The position numbers and the translations under genes were made by a program. 64,000 bases of DNA from Spongiimicrobium salis (GTDB taxonomy: Bacteria; Bacteroidota; Bacteroidia; Flavobacteriales; Flavobacteriaceae): the NCBI RefSeq assembly GCF_043678055.1, contig NZ_JBHEQA010000007.1:1-64000 (forward strand), written 5' to 3'. Of the stretch, positions 56,567 to 64,000 are shown one piece after another. Numbering within the stretch: the stretch's first letter is position 1; each line of letters begins with the position of its first letter. The notes under the pieces are model-generated. The model was not told the DNA's origin. It saw nothing but the letters and a program-made list of their open reading frames with translations, and ran no database searches.

Positions 56567-56770
56567 ATGAGTATTATTTATTTGCTTCTCACCCTTAGTG
56601 TGATTGTTGCACTGGTCTTTTTTGTGGCCTTTATTTTATCGGTCAGGCAAGGGCAGTACGATGATACGTATACCCCTTCGATACGCATGCTTTTTGAAGA
56701 TGAAATCATAGCTGAAAAGCGTACTGAACAAACAAAAGAATCAAACCATTTGAATGATCAACTGAAGTAA
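56567..56770 (+). CDS. ccoS: cbb3 oxidase assembly protein CcoS
   Basis: A 67-residue protein with one N-terminal transmembrane helix (residues ~2-26). A short charged segment SVRQGQYDDTYTPSIRML follows, where the spacing of Gln-Tyr-Asp-Asp after the helix is typical of CcoS. CcoS is needed for cofactor insertion into CcoN. The start is 2 bases upstream of the CcoNO gene's leader end, and the two are clearly co-transcribed. Confidence 0.9.
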   Translation: MSIIYLLLTLSVIVALVFFVAFILSVRQGQYDDTYTPSIRMLFEDEIIAEKRTEQTKESNHLNDQLK

Positions 56771-56772
56771 TT

Positions 56773-58974
56773 ATGGAAGTACAACAGTTTTATTACGATA
56801 ACAAAATCGTTAGGAAGTTTATCGCTGCGACCATGTTTTGGGGTGTTATTGGAATGAGTGTAGGGGTATTGCTAGCCTTTATGTTCTTATTTCCCAATCT
56901 CACTGATGGCATTTCGTGGCTTAGTTTTGGGCGTTTGCGGCCATTGCATACCAATGCGGTAATTTTTGCCTTTGTCGGGAATGCCATTTTTGCAGGAGTC
57001 TATTATTCCACACAGCGCCTTTTAAAAGCGCGGATGTGGAAAGATTGGCTGAGTAATTTTAATTTTTGGGGATGGCAGGCCATAATAGTAGGTGCAGCCA
57101 TTACACTGCCTTTGGGGTATACTACCTCAAAGGAATATGCAGAATTGGAATGGCCTTTTGATATTGCCATTGCCTTAGTGTGGGTAGCTTTCGGAGCCAA
57201 TCTTATTGGGACCATTCTCAAGCGAAGGCAGCGTCACCTATATGTGGCCATCTGGTTTTACTTGGGCACTTTTGTTACCGTTGCGGTACTCCATATTGTG
57301 AACAGTATTGAAATACCGGTGGGAATGCTAAAAAGCTATTCGGTCTATGCGGGTGTTCAGGACGCCTTGGTACAGTGGTGGTATGGACATAATGCGGTGG
57401 CCTTTTTTCTGACCACTCCTTTTTTAGGATTGATGTATTATTTTGTTCCTAAAGCAGCAAATAGGCCTGTGTATTCCTATCGCCTATCCATTGTTCATTT
57501 CTGGTCCCTCATTTTTATCTATATCTGGGCGGGACCACATCATTTACTGTATTCTTCCCTCCCGGATTGGGCCCAGAACTTAGGGGTGGCCTTTTCCATT
57601 ATGCTTATTGCTCCCTCTTGGGGAGGTATGATCAATGGATTATTGACGTTGAGAGGTGCTTGGGATAAGGTGAGAACAGATCCGGTATTGAAGTTCATGG
57701 TAGTGGCGATTACTGGATATGGTATGGCCACTTTTGAAGGACCTATGCTTTCATTGAAAAACGTCAATGCCATAGCTCATTTTAGTGACTGGGTTATCGC
57801 ACATGTTCATGTGGGGGCATTGGCCTGGAATGGTTTTCTGACCTTCGGGATGGTGTATTGGTTAATACCAAAATTATTTAAAACTACCCTCTACTCCAAA
57901 GCCTTGGCCAATGTGCATTTTTGGATAGGTACCTTGGGAATTATCCTATACGCCCTACCCATGTATGTCGCTGGTTTTGTACAAGCTTCGATGTGGAAGC
58001 AATTTAATCCGGATGGTACTCTTACCTATGGAAATTTCCTGGAAACAGTAAGTGAAATTATCCCTATGTATTGGATGAGGGCCATAGGAGGAAGTATGTT
58101 TGTGGTAGGAGCTTTGATCGGGATATACAATCTTGTAATGACGGCCAGACGCGGAAGTTCGGTAACCGATGAGTTGGCCGAAGCCGCAGCTTTGCAAAAA
58201 GTAACGAAAAAGAGAACAGGAAAAGAAGGCTATCATACCTGGTTGGAAAGAAGACCGGTAAAACTGACCATCTTTGCCACTATAGCTATTCTTATTGGGG
58301 GAATGGTGCAAATTATCCCTTCCCTGATCGTTGACGATTATGTTCCCGTGATCAGTAGCGTAAAACCATATACGCCCCTGGAATTGGAAGGAAGGGACAT
58401 TTATATTCGAGAGAGTTGTGTCTCCTGTCACTCGCAAATGGTACGGCCTTTCCGGAGCGAAGTAGAGCGCTATGGAGAATATGCCAAAGCCGGGGAGTTT
58501 GTATATGATCACCCATTCCTTTGGGGAAGTAAACGTACTGGTCCAGATTTACTTCGAGTAGGAGGAAAATATAGCGATAACTGGCATTTGAATCATTTTT
58601 ATGACCCCCAAAGTACCTCTTCCGGGTCGATCATGCCCTCGTACAAATGGTTGATCGGAAATAAACTCGATACTGGGAAAACCGAAGCAAAAATGAAAGC
58701 AATGGTCCGTTTGGGAGTGCCTTATAAGGAGGCGGATATTGCCAGGGCCCAAGAATGGATGCTAGAGCAAGGAGCGCAGATCGAAAAAAACTTGTATGCC
58801 GATCCCGATTTTGTAAAGACCTACGAGGCAGACAAGGCCTATGCGGCTGAAAATGGGTCTCCTTTCGTTGAAATGCGCCAACGGGAAGTGGTAGCCCTCA
58901 TTGCCTATATGCAGCGTCTAGGAACGGATATTAAAGTAAAAAACACCACACAAACTACTGATATAAACCCATAG
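56773..58974 (+). CDS. ccoNO: cbb3-type cytochrome c oxidase, fused CcoN-CcoO
   Basis: The 733-residue protein joins the catalytic subunit CcoN (residues ~1-480) with the mono-haem subunit CcoO (from ~505). In CcoN the haem b ligand is His59. His206 (WYGHNA) and the HH pair at 256-257 fit CuB ligands, and His344 and His346 fit the two haem ligands. The CcoO part has one CxxCH (Cys549-His553), followed by MVRPFRSEVERYG. The fusion avoids separate ccoN and ccoO genes and is found in Bacteroidota. The enzyme reduces O2 to water with high affinity in the inner membrane. ccoQ follows after 3 bases. Confidence 0.95.
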   Translation: MEVQQFYYDNKIVRKFIAATMFWGVIGMSVGVLLAFMFLFPNLTDGISWLSFGRLRPLHTNAVIFAFVGNAIFAGVYYSTQRLLKARMWKDWLSNFNFWGWQAIIVGAAITLPLGYTTSKEYAELEWPFDIAIALVWVAFGANLIGTILKRRQRHLYVAIWFYLGTFVTVAVLHIVNSIEIPVGMLKSYSVYAGVQDALVQWWYGHNAVAFFLTTPFLGLMYYFVPKAANRPVYSYRLSIVHFWSLIFIYIWAGPHHLLYSSLPDWAQNLGVAFSIMLIAPSWGGMINGLLTLRGAWDKVRTDPVLKFMVVAITGYGMATFEGPMLSLKNVNAIAHFSDWVIAHVHVGALAWNGFLTFGMVYWLIPKLFKTTLYSKALANVHFWIGTLGIILYALPMYVAGFVQASMWKQFNPDGTLTYGNFLETVSEIIPMYWMRAIGGSMFVVGALIGIYNLVMTARRGSSVTDELAEAAALQKVTKKRTGKEGYHTWLERRPVKLTIFATIAILIGGMVQIIPSLIVDDYVPVISSVKPYTPLELEGRDIYIRESCVSCHSQMVRPFRSEVERYGEYAKAGEFVYDHPFLWGSKRTGPDLLRVGGKYSDNWHLNHFYDPQSTSSGSIMPSYKWLIGNKLDTGKTEAKMKAMVRLGVPYKEADIARAQEWMLEQGAQIEKNLYADPDFVKTYEADKAYAAENGSPFVEMRQREVVALIAYMQRLGTDIKVKNTTQTTDINP

Positions 58975-58977
58975 GTC

Positions 58978-59175
58978 ATGCTAAAATTTATAAAAGGAAA
59001 TCTAGAAAATATAGATGGGGTAGCCATTTACCCTATCATCTCATTACTGATTTTTTTCCTCTTTTTTACGCTGCTTTTTTGGTGGGTGTTCACCGCAAAA
59101 AAAGCCCATATCGAAGAAGTAGGAAATATTCCGCTGGAAGATGATACCACTAACCCTAACGAAACAGAACTATGA
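58978..59175 (+). CDS. ccoQ: CcoQ-like small membrane subunit
   Basis: The 65-residue protein has one transmembrane helix (about residues 17-39, LLIFFLFFTLLFWWVF). The tail is short and acidic. It sits between CcoNO and CcoP, where CcoQ is expected; the subunit stabilises the oxidase. Its stop overlaps the ccoP start by four bases (ATGA), so the two are translationally coupled. The identification is mainly by position, since CcoQ sequences are poorly conserved. Confidence 0.85.
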   Translation: MLKFIKGNLENIDGVAIYPIISLLIFFLFFTLLFWWVFTAKKAHIEEVGNIPLEDDTTNPNETEL

Positions 59176-60104
59176 GAAGTATAGCATCATTAGTACGAAT
59201 AACCGTTTTTGCTGTTTTTGCCTACTTTTTCTTAGAGTGGGTAGGAAGTGCCGGTGACGAGGTATCGGCCTTCGAAAGCTTTCCGTGGCTTTGGGCCGTA
59301 TATGGAACCTTGGTTGTTTTTCATATCGCCATAGAAATCAGCGTGGGTTCTTTACAGGCCGTATTGTACAGTACCTTATCGCCCCAAGCCAAGGAGAAGT
59401 ACGATGCAGATAAGGCACTGCGGGAATCCCAGCGTTTTGGAAAATTAAAAGGGCTTTATCAAAAACTATTGGGCAGTACCCCCATGGAAGAGGAACACGA
59501 AATTATACTGGATCATAATTATGATGGCATCAAGGAATTGGATAATAATCTGCCTCCTTGGTGGGTCTATGGTTTCTATGCCACCATTGTATTTGCCCTA
59601 GTATACATGATACGTTTTGAAGTGTTCCATGATTATAATCAGGAGGAAGAGTATGAGGCTCAGGTAGCGGAAGCTAAAATTGCCATTGCCGAATGGAAAA
59701 AGACAGCTAAAGACCTTGTGGATATCAATACCGTGGAATTGCTTACCGAAGCCAATGACCTCAGTGCGGGGAAAAAGATTTTTGATACCAATTGTGTGGC
59801 CTGTCACAAGGCAGATGGAGGAGGGGGGATAGGCCCAAATCTAACGGATGCCTATTGGATTTTGGGAGGTGGAATCAAAAATGTTTTCCGAACGATCTCG
59901 GAAGGAGGGCGCGATGGTAAAGGAATGATTTCATGGAAGAGTGAACTGAAACCAGGTCAAATGGCGCAAGTAGCCAGTTATATCTTGAGTCTACAAGGAA
60001 CAAGTCCTCTGGAGCCCAAGGCTGCTGAAGGGGATCTATGGGTGGATCCAAACCAACCCGATAGCCCAACAGAAGAAGTAGTGAAAGACACGATTACCGA
60101 ATAA
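59172..60104 (+). CDS. ccoP: cbb3 oxidase subunit CcoP with one haem c
   Basis: The 310-residue protein has an N-terminal membrane segment and a second transmembrane helix near residues 130-150 (PPWWVYGFYATIVFALVYMI), typical of CcoP. A c-type cytochrome domain has Cys208-x2-Cys211-His212 and the distal Met in GKGMISW. Classical CcoP has two haem c motifs; only one CxxCH is present here. It transfers electrons from cytochrome c or a quinol-linked complex to CcoO. The gene overlaps ccoQ and precedes ccoG by 66 bases. Confidence 0.93.
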   Translation: MRSIASLVRITVFAVFAYFFLEWVGSAGDEVSAFESFPWLWAVYGTLVVFHIAIEISVGSLQAVLYSTLSPQAKEKYDADKALRESQRFGKLKGLYQKLLGSTPMEEEHEIILDHNYDGIKELDNNLPPWWVYGFYATIVFALVYMIRFEVFHDYNQEEEYEAQVAEAKIAIAEWKKTAKDLVDINTVELLTEANDLSAGKKIFDTNCVACHKADGGGGIGPNLTDAYWILGGGIKNVFRTISEGGRDGKGMISWKSELKPGQMAQVASYILSLQGTSPLEPKAAEGDLWVDPNQPDSPTEEVVKDTITE

Positions 60105-60170
60105 AAATAAGCGGGTTTGTTTTTCTTGAAGTGCGAAAGAAGAACCCATCGTATACGATAAACTAGCATC

Positions 60171-61592
60171 ATGGCAGAACAAGGTCAGGATAATTTTAGG
60201 GACACCATTGGAACGCTCAATGAAGAAGGAAAGCGCGCATGGGTATATCCCAAAAAACCATCTGGCAAATGGTATAGGTATCGCAAATATGTGAGTTATG
60301 GGCTCCTGCTTTTTCTTTTTGCTTCGCCTTTTATCAAGATTGGAGGAAACCAGTTTTTATTGTTCAATGTATTGGAAAGGCGTTTCAATATTTTTGGGTT
60401 TCCTTTTTGGCCACAAGATTTTCACCTTTTTGTCATCATGATGATTATTGGGGTTGTCTTTGTAATCTTGTTTACGGTGGCTTTTGGGCGTCTTTTCTGT
60501 GGATGGGTATGCCCGCAAACCATTTTTATGGAAATGGTATTCCGAAGGATCGAATACTGGATCGACGGGGATCGAGGGAAACAGATTCGCCTGGATAAAA
60601 TGCCCTGGACCAGCGAGAAAATTGGAAAACGAATCTTAAAGTGGAGCATTTTTTTTATCATTTCTTTTTTGATCGCCAATGTGTTTTTGGCCTATCTCAT
60701 TGGCAGTGATCGTTTGCTGCGCTACATCGTAGATGGACCACTATCCCATACGGGAACCTTGGTATCCCTTTTTATTTTTACTGGGGTCTTTTATTTTGTA
60801 TTTGCCTGGTTTAGGGAACAAGTATGCATTATTGCCTGTCCATATGGTCGTTTACAAGGGGTATTGTTAGACAATAAGTCTATTGTAGTGGCTTATGATC
60901 ATAAACGCGGTGAAAAAACCAAGGGCAGGGCAAAATTCAAGAAAAATGAAGATCGGGCAGAAAGTGGGAAGGGAGATTGTATTGATTGTTTTCAGTGTGT
61001 GCAGGTATGTCCTACCGGAATTGATATCCGGAACGGAACACAATTGGAATGTATAAACTGTACTGCCTGTATTGATGCCTGTGATCATATGATGGATGCC
61101 GTTAATCTCCCCAAAGGACTGATTCGCTATGCCAGTGAGGACAATATTGAGAAAAAAGCAAAGTTTTCTTTCACGCCAAGATTAAAGGGGTATACGGTGG
61201 TTTTGGGAATACTCATTACCGTTTTGGTAGGAATGCTTTTTTTGAGAAACGATATTGAAGCCCGTATTCTGCGATTGCCAGGGCAATTGTATGAACGTAA
61301 AGCAGATAATATTATCAGTAATGTGTTTACCTATAAGTTGATCAATAAAACCGTGGTGGCCATTGATGAAGTGCATTTTGAGCTGTTGTCCCATGAGGGA
61401 AGCATAAAATTAGTGCCCGAGCATCGGGTGGAGATTCCCAAACAAGGCTTGGCAGAAGGAACCTTGTTCATTGAGATCCACACCAAGGCCTTGAGTGGGG
61501 ATAAAAATAAATTGACCATAGGGATTTTTAAAGGTGATGAATTGATAGAAACCACCACAACGGCCTTTTTAGGTCCCCGGACTTATCGGTAA
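60171..61592 (+). CDS. ccoG: Cytochrome c oxidase accessory protein CcoG (FixG/RdxA)
   Basis: The 473-residue inner-membrane protein has several transmembrane helices, the CGWVCPQ and CIIACPYGR motifs, and two ferredoxin-type cysteine sets (CIDCFQCVQVCP and CINCTACIDAC). The C-terminal part is a periplasmic Ig-like domain from ~residue 365. CcoG is a cupric reductase needed for assembly of cbb3 oxidase in other bacteria. It lies 66 bases after ccoP, and the structured RNA element follows it. Confidence 0.94.
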   Translation: MAEQGQDNFRDTIGTLNEEGKRAWVYPKKPSGKWYRYRKYVSYGLLLFLFASPFIKIGGNQFLLFNVLERRFNIFGFPFWPQDFHLFVIMMIIGVVFVILFTVAFGRLFCGWVCPQTIFMEMVFRRIEYWIDGDRGKQIRLDKMPWTSEKIGKRILKWSIFFIISFLIANVFLAYLIGSDRLLRYIVDGPLSHTGTLVSLFIFTGVFYFVFAWFREQVCIIACPYGRLQGVLLDNKSIVVAYDHKRGEKTKGRAKFKKNEDRAESGKGDCIDCFQCVQVCPTGIDIRNGTQLECINCTACIDACDHMMDAVNLPKGLIRYASEDNIEKKAKFSFTPRLKGYTVVLGILITVLVGMLFLRNDIEARILRLPGQLYERKADNIISNVFTYKLINKTVVAIDEVHFELLSHEGSIKLVPEHRVEIPKQGLAEGTLFIEIHTKALSGDKNKLTIGIFKGDELIETTTTAFLGPRTYR

Positions 61593-61610
61593 GTGGCCGT
61601 ATTAAAATAA

Positions 61611-61695
61611 AGTGCGCGAGGGATAGTAGTGGAAATCCTTTATGAGGAACGAATGAAGATTGTAGCGAATAGCCCGGCCTGAAAGGACGCGCAAA
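61611..61695. ncRNA. Candidate structured intergenic RNA element
   Basis: The 132-base gap between ccoG and ccoH contains an element closed by a perfect 6-bp stem TGCGCG (61613-61618) with CGCGCA (61688-61693). An inner GGG/CCC pairing (61620-61622 with 61673-61675) and an AATC/GATT-based arm (61634-61637 with 61658-61661) lie inside. The AGGGATAG...GCGAATAGCCC layout resembles an intergenic element that I recall from many flavobacterial genomes, possibly Flavo-1. That recall is not a search result, and the transcribed strand is unknown. Confidence 0.5.
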
Positions 61696-61724
61696 AAAGA
61701 AGAAATATTAAAAAAACGAAACAG

Positions 61725-62171
61725 ATGAAATGGAACTGGGGAAAAGGATTGGTTTTGGGAATGGTATTATTTATGGGGTTTATCCTCTATTTTGTAATTA
61801 CCATGAGTACAGACAAAACCTATAAACACGATTTGGTCACAGAGGAGTATTATGCTAAAGAAATGCGCTATCAACAGGAAATTGACGCGGAAACCAATGT
61901 GCGCAATATGCAGACACAAATAATCAGTAAACGAACAGAAAAAGGGTGGCTTCTCCGTTTTCCTTCTACTTGGGAAACTAATAAAATACAAGGAAAAGTG
62001 TTCCTATACAGACCGTCTAACCAAAGGCTGGATTATGACTTACCTATAGTCCTTTCCGGATCTGATTTGCTCATACCTGACAAAAATTTGGTAGACGGTC
62101 GATGGAACATTATTTTGGAATGGACCTATGATGGCGTATCCTATCTGTATAAAGAAGAAATGATATACTAA
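61725..62171 (+). CDS. ccoH: FixH/CcoH family protein
   Basis: The 148-residue protein has an N-terminal transmembrane helix (residues ~7-27), followed by STDKTYKHDLVTEEYYAKE. The D-L-V-x-x-x-Y-Y segment is characteristic of FixH/CcoH, which helps assemble cbb3 oxidase and works with CcoI in copper delivery. The periplasmic part forms a small beta-domain. Its stop overlaps the start of the TauE/SafE gene by one base. Confidence 0.9.
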   Translation: MKWNWGKGLVLGMVLFMGFILYFVITMSTDKTYKHDLVTEEYYAKEMRYQQEIDAETNVRNMQTQIISKRTEKGWLLRFPSTWETNKIQGKVFLYRPSNQRLDYDLPIVLSGSDLLIPDKNLVDGRWNIILEWTYDGVSYLYKEEMIY

Positions 62172-62878
62172 TGTTTTGGACCGCTCTTTTATTTGGTTTG
62201 TTAGGCAGTTTTCACTGTGTGGGCATGTGTGGTCCCATTGCATTTTTATTGCCCTTAGATCGTAAAAGCGCAAGTAGACGTTGGTTGCAATTAAGTAGTT
62301 ATCATTTGGGCCGTTTGTGTATGTATTCCTTGATAGGGCTGTTTTTCGGATTTTTGGGAAAACGGATCGGCTTATTTGGTTTTCAACAACAATTGTCCAT
62401 AATAATAGGGGTACTCATGATCTTGTTGGTACTTCTTCCCACAAGGATTTTTAATCGTTTCTCTTTTTCAAAACCTTTTTATCGCTTCGCGGCCAAGCTA
62501 AAAAATGCTTTGGGAAAATCATTGACAAAAAGAGATCCAGGTACCTTTTTTACCTTAGGCTACTTAAACGGCTTGCTGCCCTGTGGATTGGTGTATATGG
62601 CCATTTTTGGCGCCCTGGCCAGTGAAGGTGTTTGGGAAGGGGGAGTTTATATGTTCCTCTTTGGCTTGGGAACAGTGCCTTTAATGACTACAGCGATTTA
62701 CATGGGCAATTTTCTAACGGTAAGACTGAGAAAACGGATGTTAAAACTCGTGCCCGTCTTTGTAGGGATAATAGGCTTACTTTTTATCCTTAGGGGAATG
62801 GGATTGGGCATTAAGTACCTATCGCCCTCGGAAATGGTGACCCAGGAAAAAGTAGAGGCCCGTTATGAATGTCACTAA
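62171..62878 (+). CDS. TauE/SafE-family membrane protein of the cbb3 assembly cluster
   Basis: The 235-residue protein has several transmembrane helices and begins with GSFHCVGMCGP, a Cys/His/Met-rich motif in the first helix that could bind copper. A second conserved segment is GYLNGLLPCGLVYMA near residue 130. Members with this motif are called sulfite exporter TauE/SafE-like, yet next to ccoH they more likely take part in copper or haem delivery to the oxidase. This gene ends the cco series. Confidence 0.87.
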   Translation: MFWTALLFGLLGSFHCVGMCGPIAFLLPLDRKSASRRWLQLSSYHLGRLCMYSLIGLFFGFLGKRIGLFGFQQQLSIIIGVLMILLVLLPTRIFNRFSFSKPFYRFAAKLKNALGKSLTKRDPGTFFTLGYLNGLLPCGLVYMAIFGALASEGVWEGGVYMFLFGLGTVPLMTTAIYMGNFLTVRLRKRMLKLVPVFVGIIGLLFILRGMGLGIKYLSPSEMVTQEKVEARYECH

Positions 62879-62956
62879 GGAACAATCGCTATTGTTTTTA
62901 AGTCAGAAACAAACCGAGAAAGGAAAGCTAAAGAAGGAAATGTCTTCGACCAAAGA

Positions 62957-62992
62957 TAAAAGGCTACCTGCCCAACAAAACAGATAGCCTTT
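62957..62992 (-). terminator. Terminator-like hairpin downstream of the HemN-like gene
   Basis: An 8-bp stem (62958-62965 with 62985-62992) is followed on the minus strand by TTTTATCTTT, so it probably ends the minus-strand HemN-like gene. It could also slow transcription arriving from the convergent cco genes. The rest of 62879-63043 holds nothing else visible. Confidence 0.6.
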
Positions 62993-63043
62993 AGGGTCTA
63001 TCAACCTACAATTAATCTAAATACTAAACGAATACTTCAACGT

Positions 63044-64000
63044 TTATATCGCCATGGAAAACAGCTGACTGTTTGGCTTTTTTCGCTGTAACCGCAAATC
63101 AAAAGGGGTGCATATGGTACGTACGAAAGCTTGCCCTTTTTTAGTGACGATCATTTTTTTTGATTGGAATTCTACTAGTCCATCCTTTTCCAACTCTCCT
63201 AAGGCAATTAGAACATCGGGTAATTCTGGAAAAAGTAAATCTCTATCTTCCCAAGAAGTTTCAAACCTACACATAAGGTTCCGGATGTGTTTTTGAAGGA
63301 TGCGATCTTCATCATTCAGTAAATGGCCTTTGGATAAAGGTAGAATGCCATCGTTGACCAATTTTTGATATTCCTCTACATTTTTAACGTTTTGGGCAAA
63401 GCTATAACTGCTATCACTGATGGCAGATACCCCTAAGCCCAGAAGCAGTTGTGTTTTCTTGGTGGTATACCCCATAAAGTTTCGGTGGAGTGTTTTATTT
63501 TGAGCGGCTATGGACAAAGCATCGGTTTTTAAGGCAAAATGATCCATTCCGATAGCTACATAGCCAGCAGCTACCAACATCGCCTTTGCTTTTTCATACA
63601 GTGCACGCTTTTCATCACTATTGGGCAGATCTTTCTGGTCAAAACCCCGTTGTCCATTCCCTTTTATCCAAGGAACATGGGCATAGCTGTAAAGGGCAAT
63701 GCGATCGGGCTTTAAAGCAATTGTTTTTGTGATGCTGTCCTCAATATCCTTCTGTGTTTGAAAAGGAAGGCCATAGATAAGATCATGTCCTACAGAAGTA
63801 TATCCCATAGCTCTTGCAGTTTGGGTTGCTTGGGCAACGGCCTTAAAGGATTGTACCCGATTAATGGCTTTTTGGACGAGTTCGTTATAGTCTTGAACAC
63901 CATAACAGACTCTGGTGAATCCATGGTTTTTCAACACTTCCAAATGTGCTTTGGTCGTGTTATTGGGATGTCCTTCAAAGCTGAAATCACAGCTGCCCCC
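63044..64000 (-). CDS. hemN: Oxygen-independent coproporphyrinogen III oxidase (HemN-like), partial
   Basis: The frame is open to the window edge, so the true start and the radical-SAM CxxxCxxC motif lie beyond 64000. An in-frame TTG at 63943 is not a credible start. The visible 318 residues match HemN: FSFEGHPNNTT and FTRVCYGVQDYN early, then GHDLIYGLPFQTQ, YAHVPWIKGNGQRG, MDHFALKTD and RNFMGYTTKK. The enzyme decarboxylates coproporphyrinogen without oxygen in haem synthesis. Its place beside the cbb3 cluster fits a micro-oxic programme. It is convergent with the TauE/SafE gene. Confidence 0.93.
   Translation of the reverse strand, partial: GGSCDFSFEGHPNNTTKAHLEVLKNHGFTRVCYGVQDYNELVQKAINRVQSFKAVAQATQTARAMGYTSVGHDLIYGLPFQTQKDIEDSITKTIALKPDRIALYSYAHVPWIKGNGQRGFDQKDLPNSDEKRALYEKAKAMLVAAGYVAIGMDHFALKTDALSIAAQNKTLHRNFMGYTTKKTQLLLGLGVSAISDSSYSFAQNVKNVEEYQKLVNDGILPLSKGHLLNDEDRILQKHIRNLMCRFETSWEDRDLLFPELPDVLIALGELEKDGLVEFQSKKMIVTKKGQAFVRTICTPFDLRLQRKKPNSQLFSMAI

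Noticed and set aside
63044..63943. HemN-like gene read as a complete 299-residue protein
   Set aside because: The apparent start is a TTG in the middle of a conserved region, and the frame stays open with HemN-like sequence to the window edge. The gene is partial.

Overview
The window looks like a chromosomal segment of an aerobic, probably marine, member of the Flavobacteriaceae (Bacteroidota). The evidence is type A and type B type IX secretion (T9SS) sorting domains, a PorP/SprF-type protein, flavobacterial -7 promoter boxes (TAnnTTTG) at several genes, a CcoN-CcoO fusion in the cbb3 oxidase, an NhaD antiporter next to ExbB/ExbD/TonB, and AT-rich intergenic DNA. I see no insertion sequence, prophage, integrase or CRISPR array. 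The species cannot be named from the sequence alone.

Layout. 0-0.13 kb: 3' end of a 5S rRNA and its terminator. 0.3-2 kb: secreted beta-helix protein. 2.1-8.1 kb: gltBD glutamate synthase (minus). 8.4-9.6 kb: acyl-CoA dehydrogenase (minus). 9.8-14.4 kb: nhaD, exbB, exbD, tonB-like gene and folC. 14.4 kb: tRNA-Val(TAC) with promoter and terminator. 14.7-15.3 kb: small putative exported protein. 15.6-29.8 kb (minus): a cell-surface operon of a roughly 3,740-residue T9SS adhesin, a PorP/SprF protein and an OmpA-family protein. 30-35.3 kb: 2H phosphoesterase, then an ECF sigma/anti-sigma pair, two DUF4331-type proteins and a TPR lipoprotein. 35.4-41.7 kb: a sigma-54 activator with a cyclic-nucleotide-binding domain, an OsmC-family gene with a well-formed sigma-54 promoter and upstream repeats, and a divergent pyruvate:ferredoxin oxidoreductase (NifJ-like). 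41.7-43.8 kb: class III nucleotide cyclase with TPRs. 43.9-53.2 kb: an unusual group of hydrolases (metallo-beta-lactamase fold, membrane-anchored trypsin-like protease, two exported proteins, patatin-like lipase, EEP-family nuclease/phosphatase). 53.2-62.9 kb: Crp/Fnr regulator and the full cbb3 oxidase assembly cluster (ccoI, S, NO, Q, P, G, H, TauE/SafE). 63-64 kb: hemN-like gene running off the window.

How parts work together. The cbb3 cluster, its divergent Crp/Fnr regulator and the HemN-like gene form a low-oxygen respiration block. Two closely matching Fnr-like boxes, before ccoI and before ccoS, tie the regulator to the cluster. The sigma-54 activator and the neighbouring -24/-12 promoter look like a local regulator-target pair, and its cyclic-nucleotide-binding domain may connect to the cyclase nearby. 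The OsmC and NifJ-like proteins in that locus both lack cysteines normally central to their families. The hydrolase group at 43.9-53.2 kb is the least explained region. Its mix of protease, lipase and nuclease folds resembles effector sets of bacterial conflict systems, but no sensor ATPase or CD-NTase is visible, so that reading is a hypothesis.
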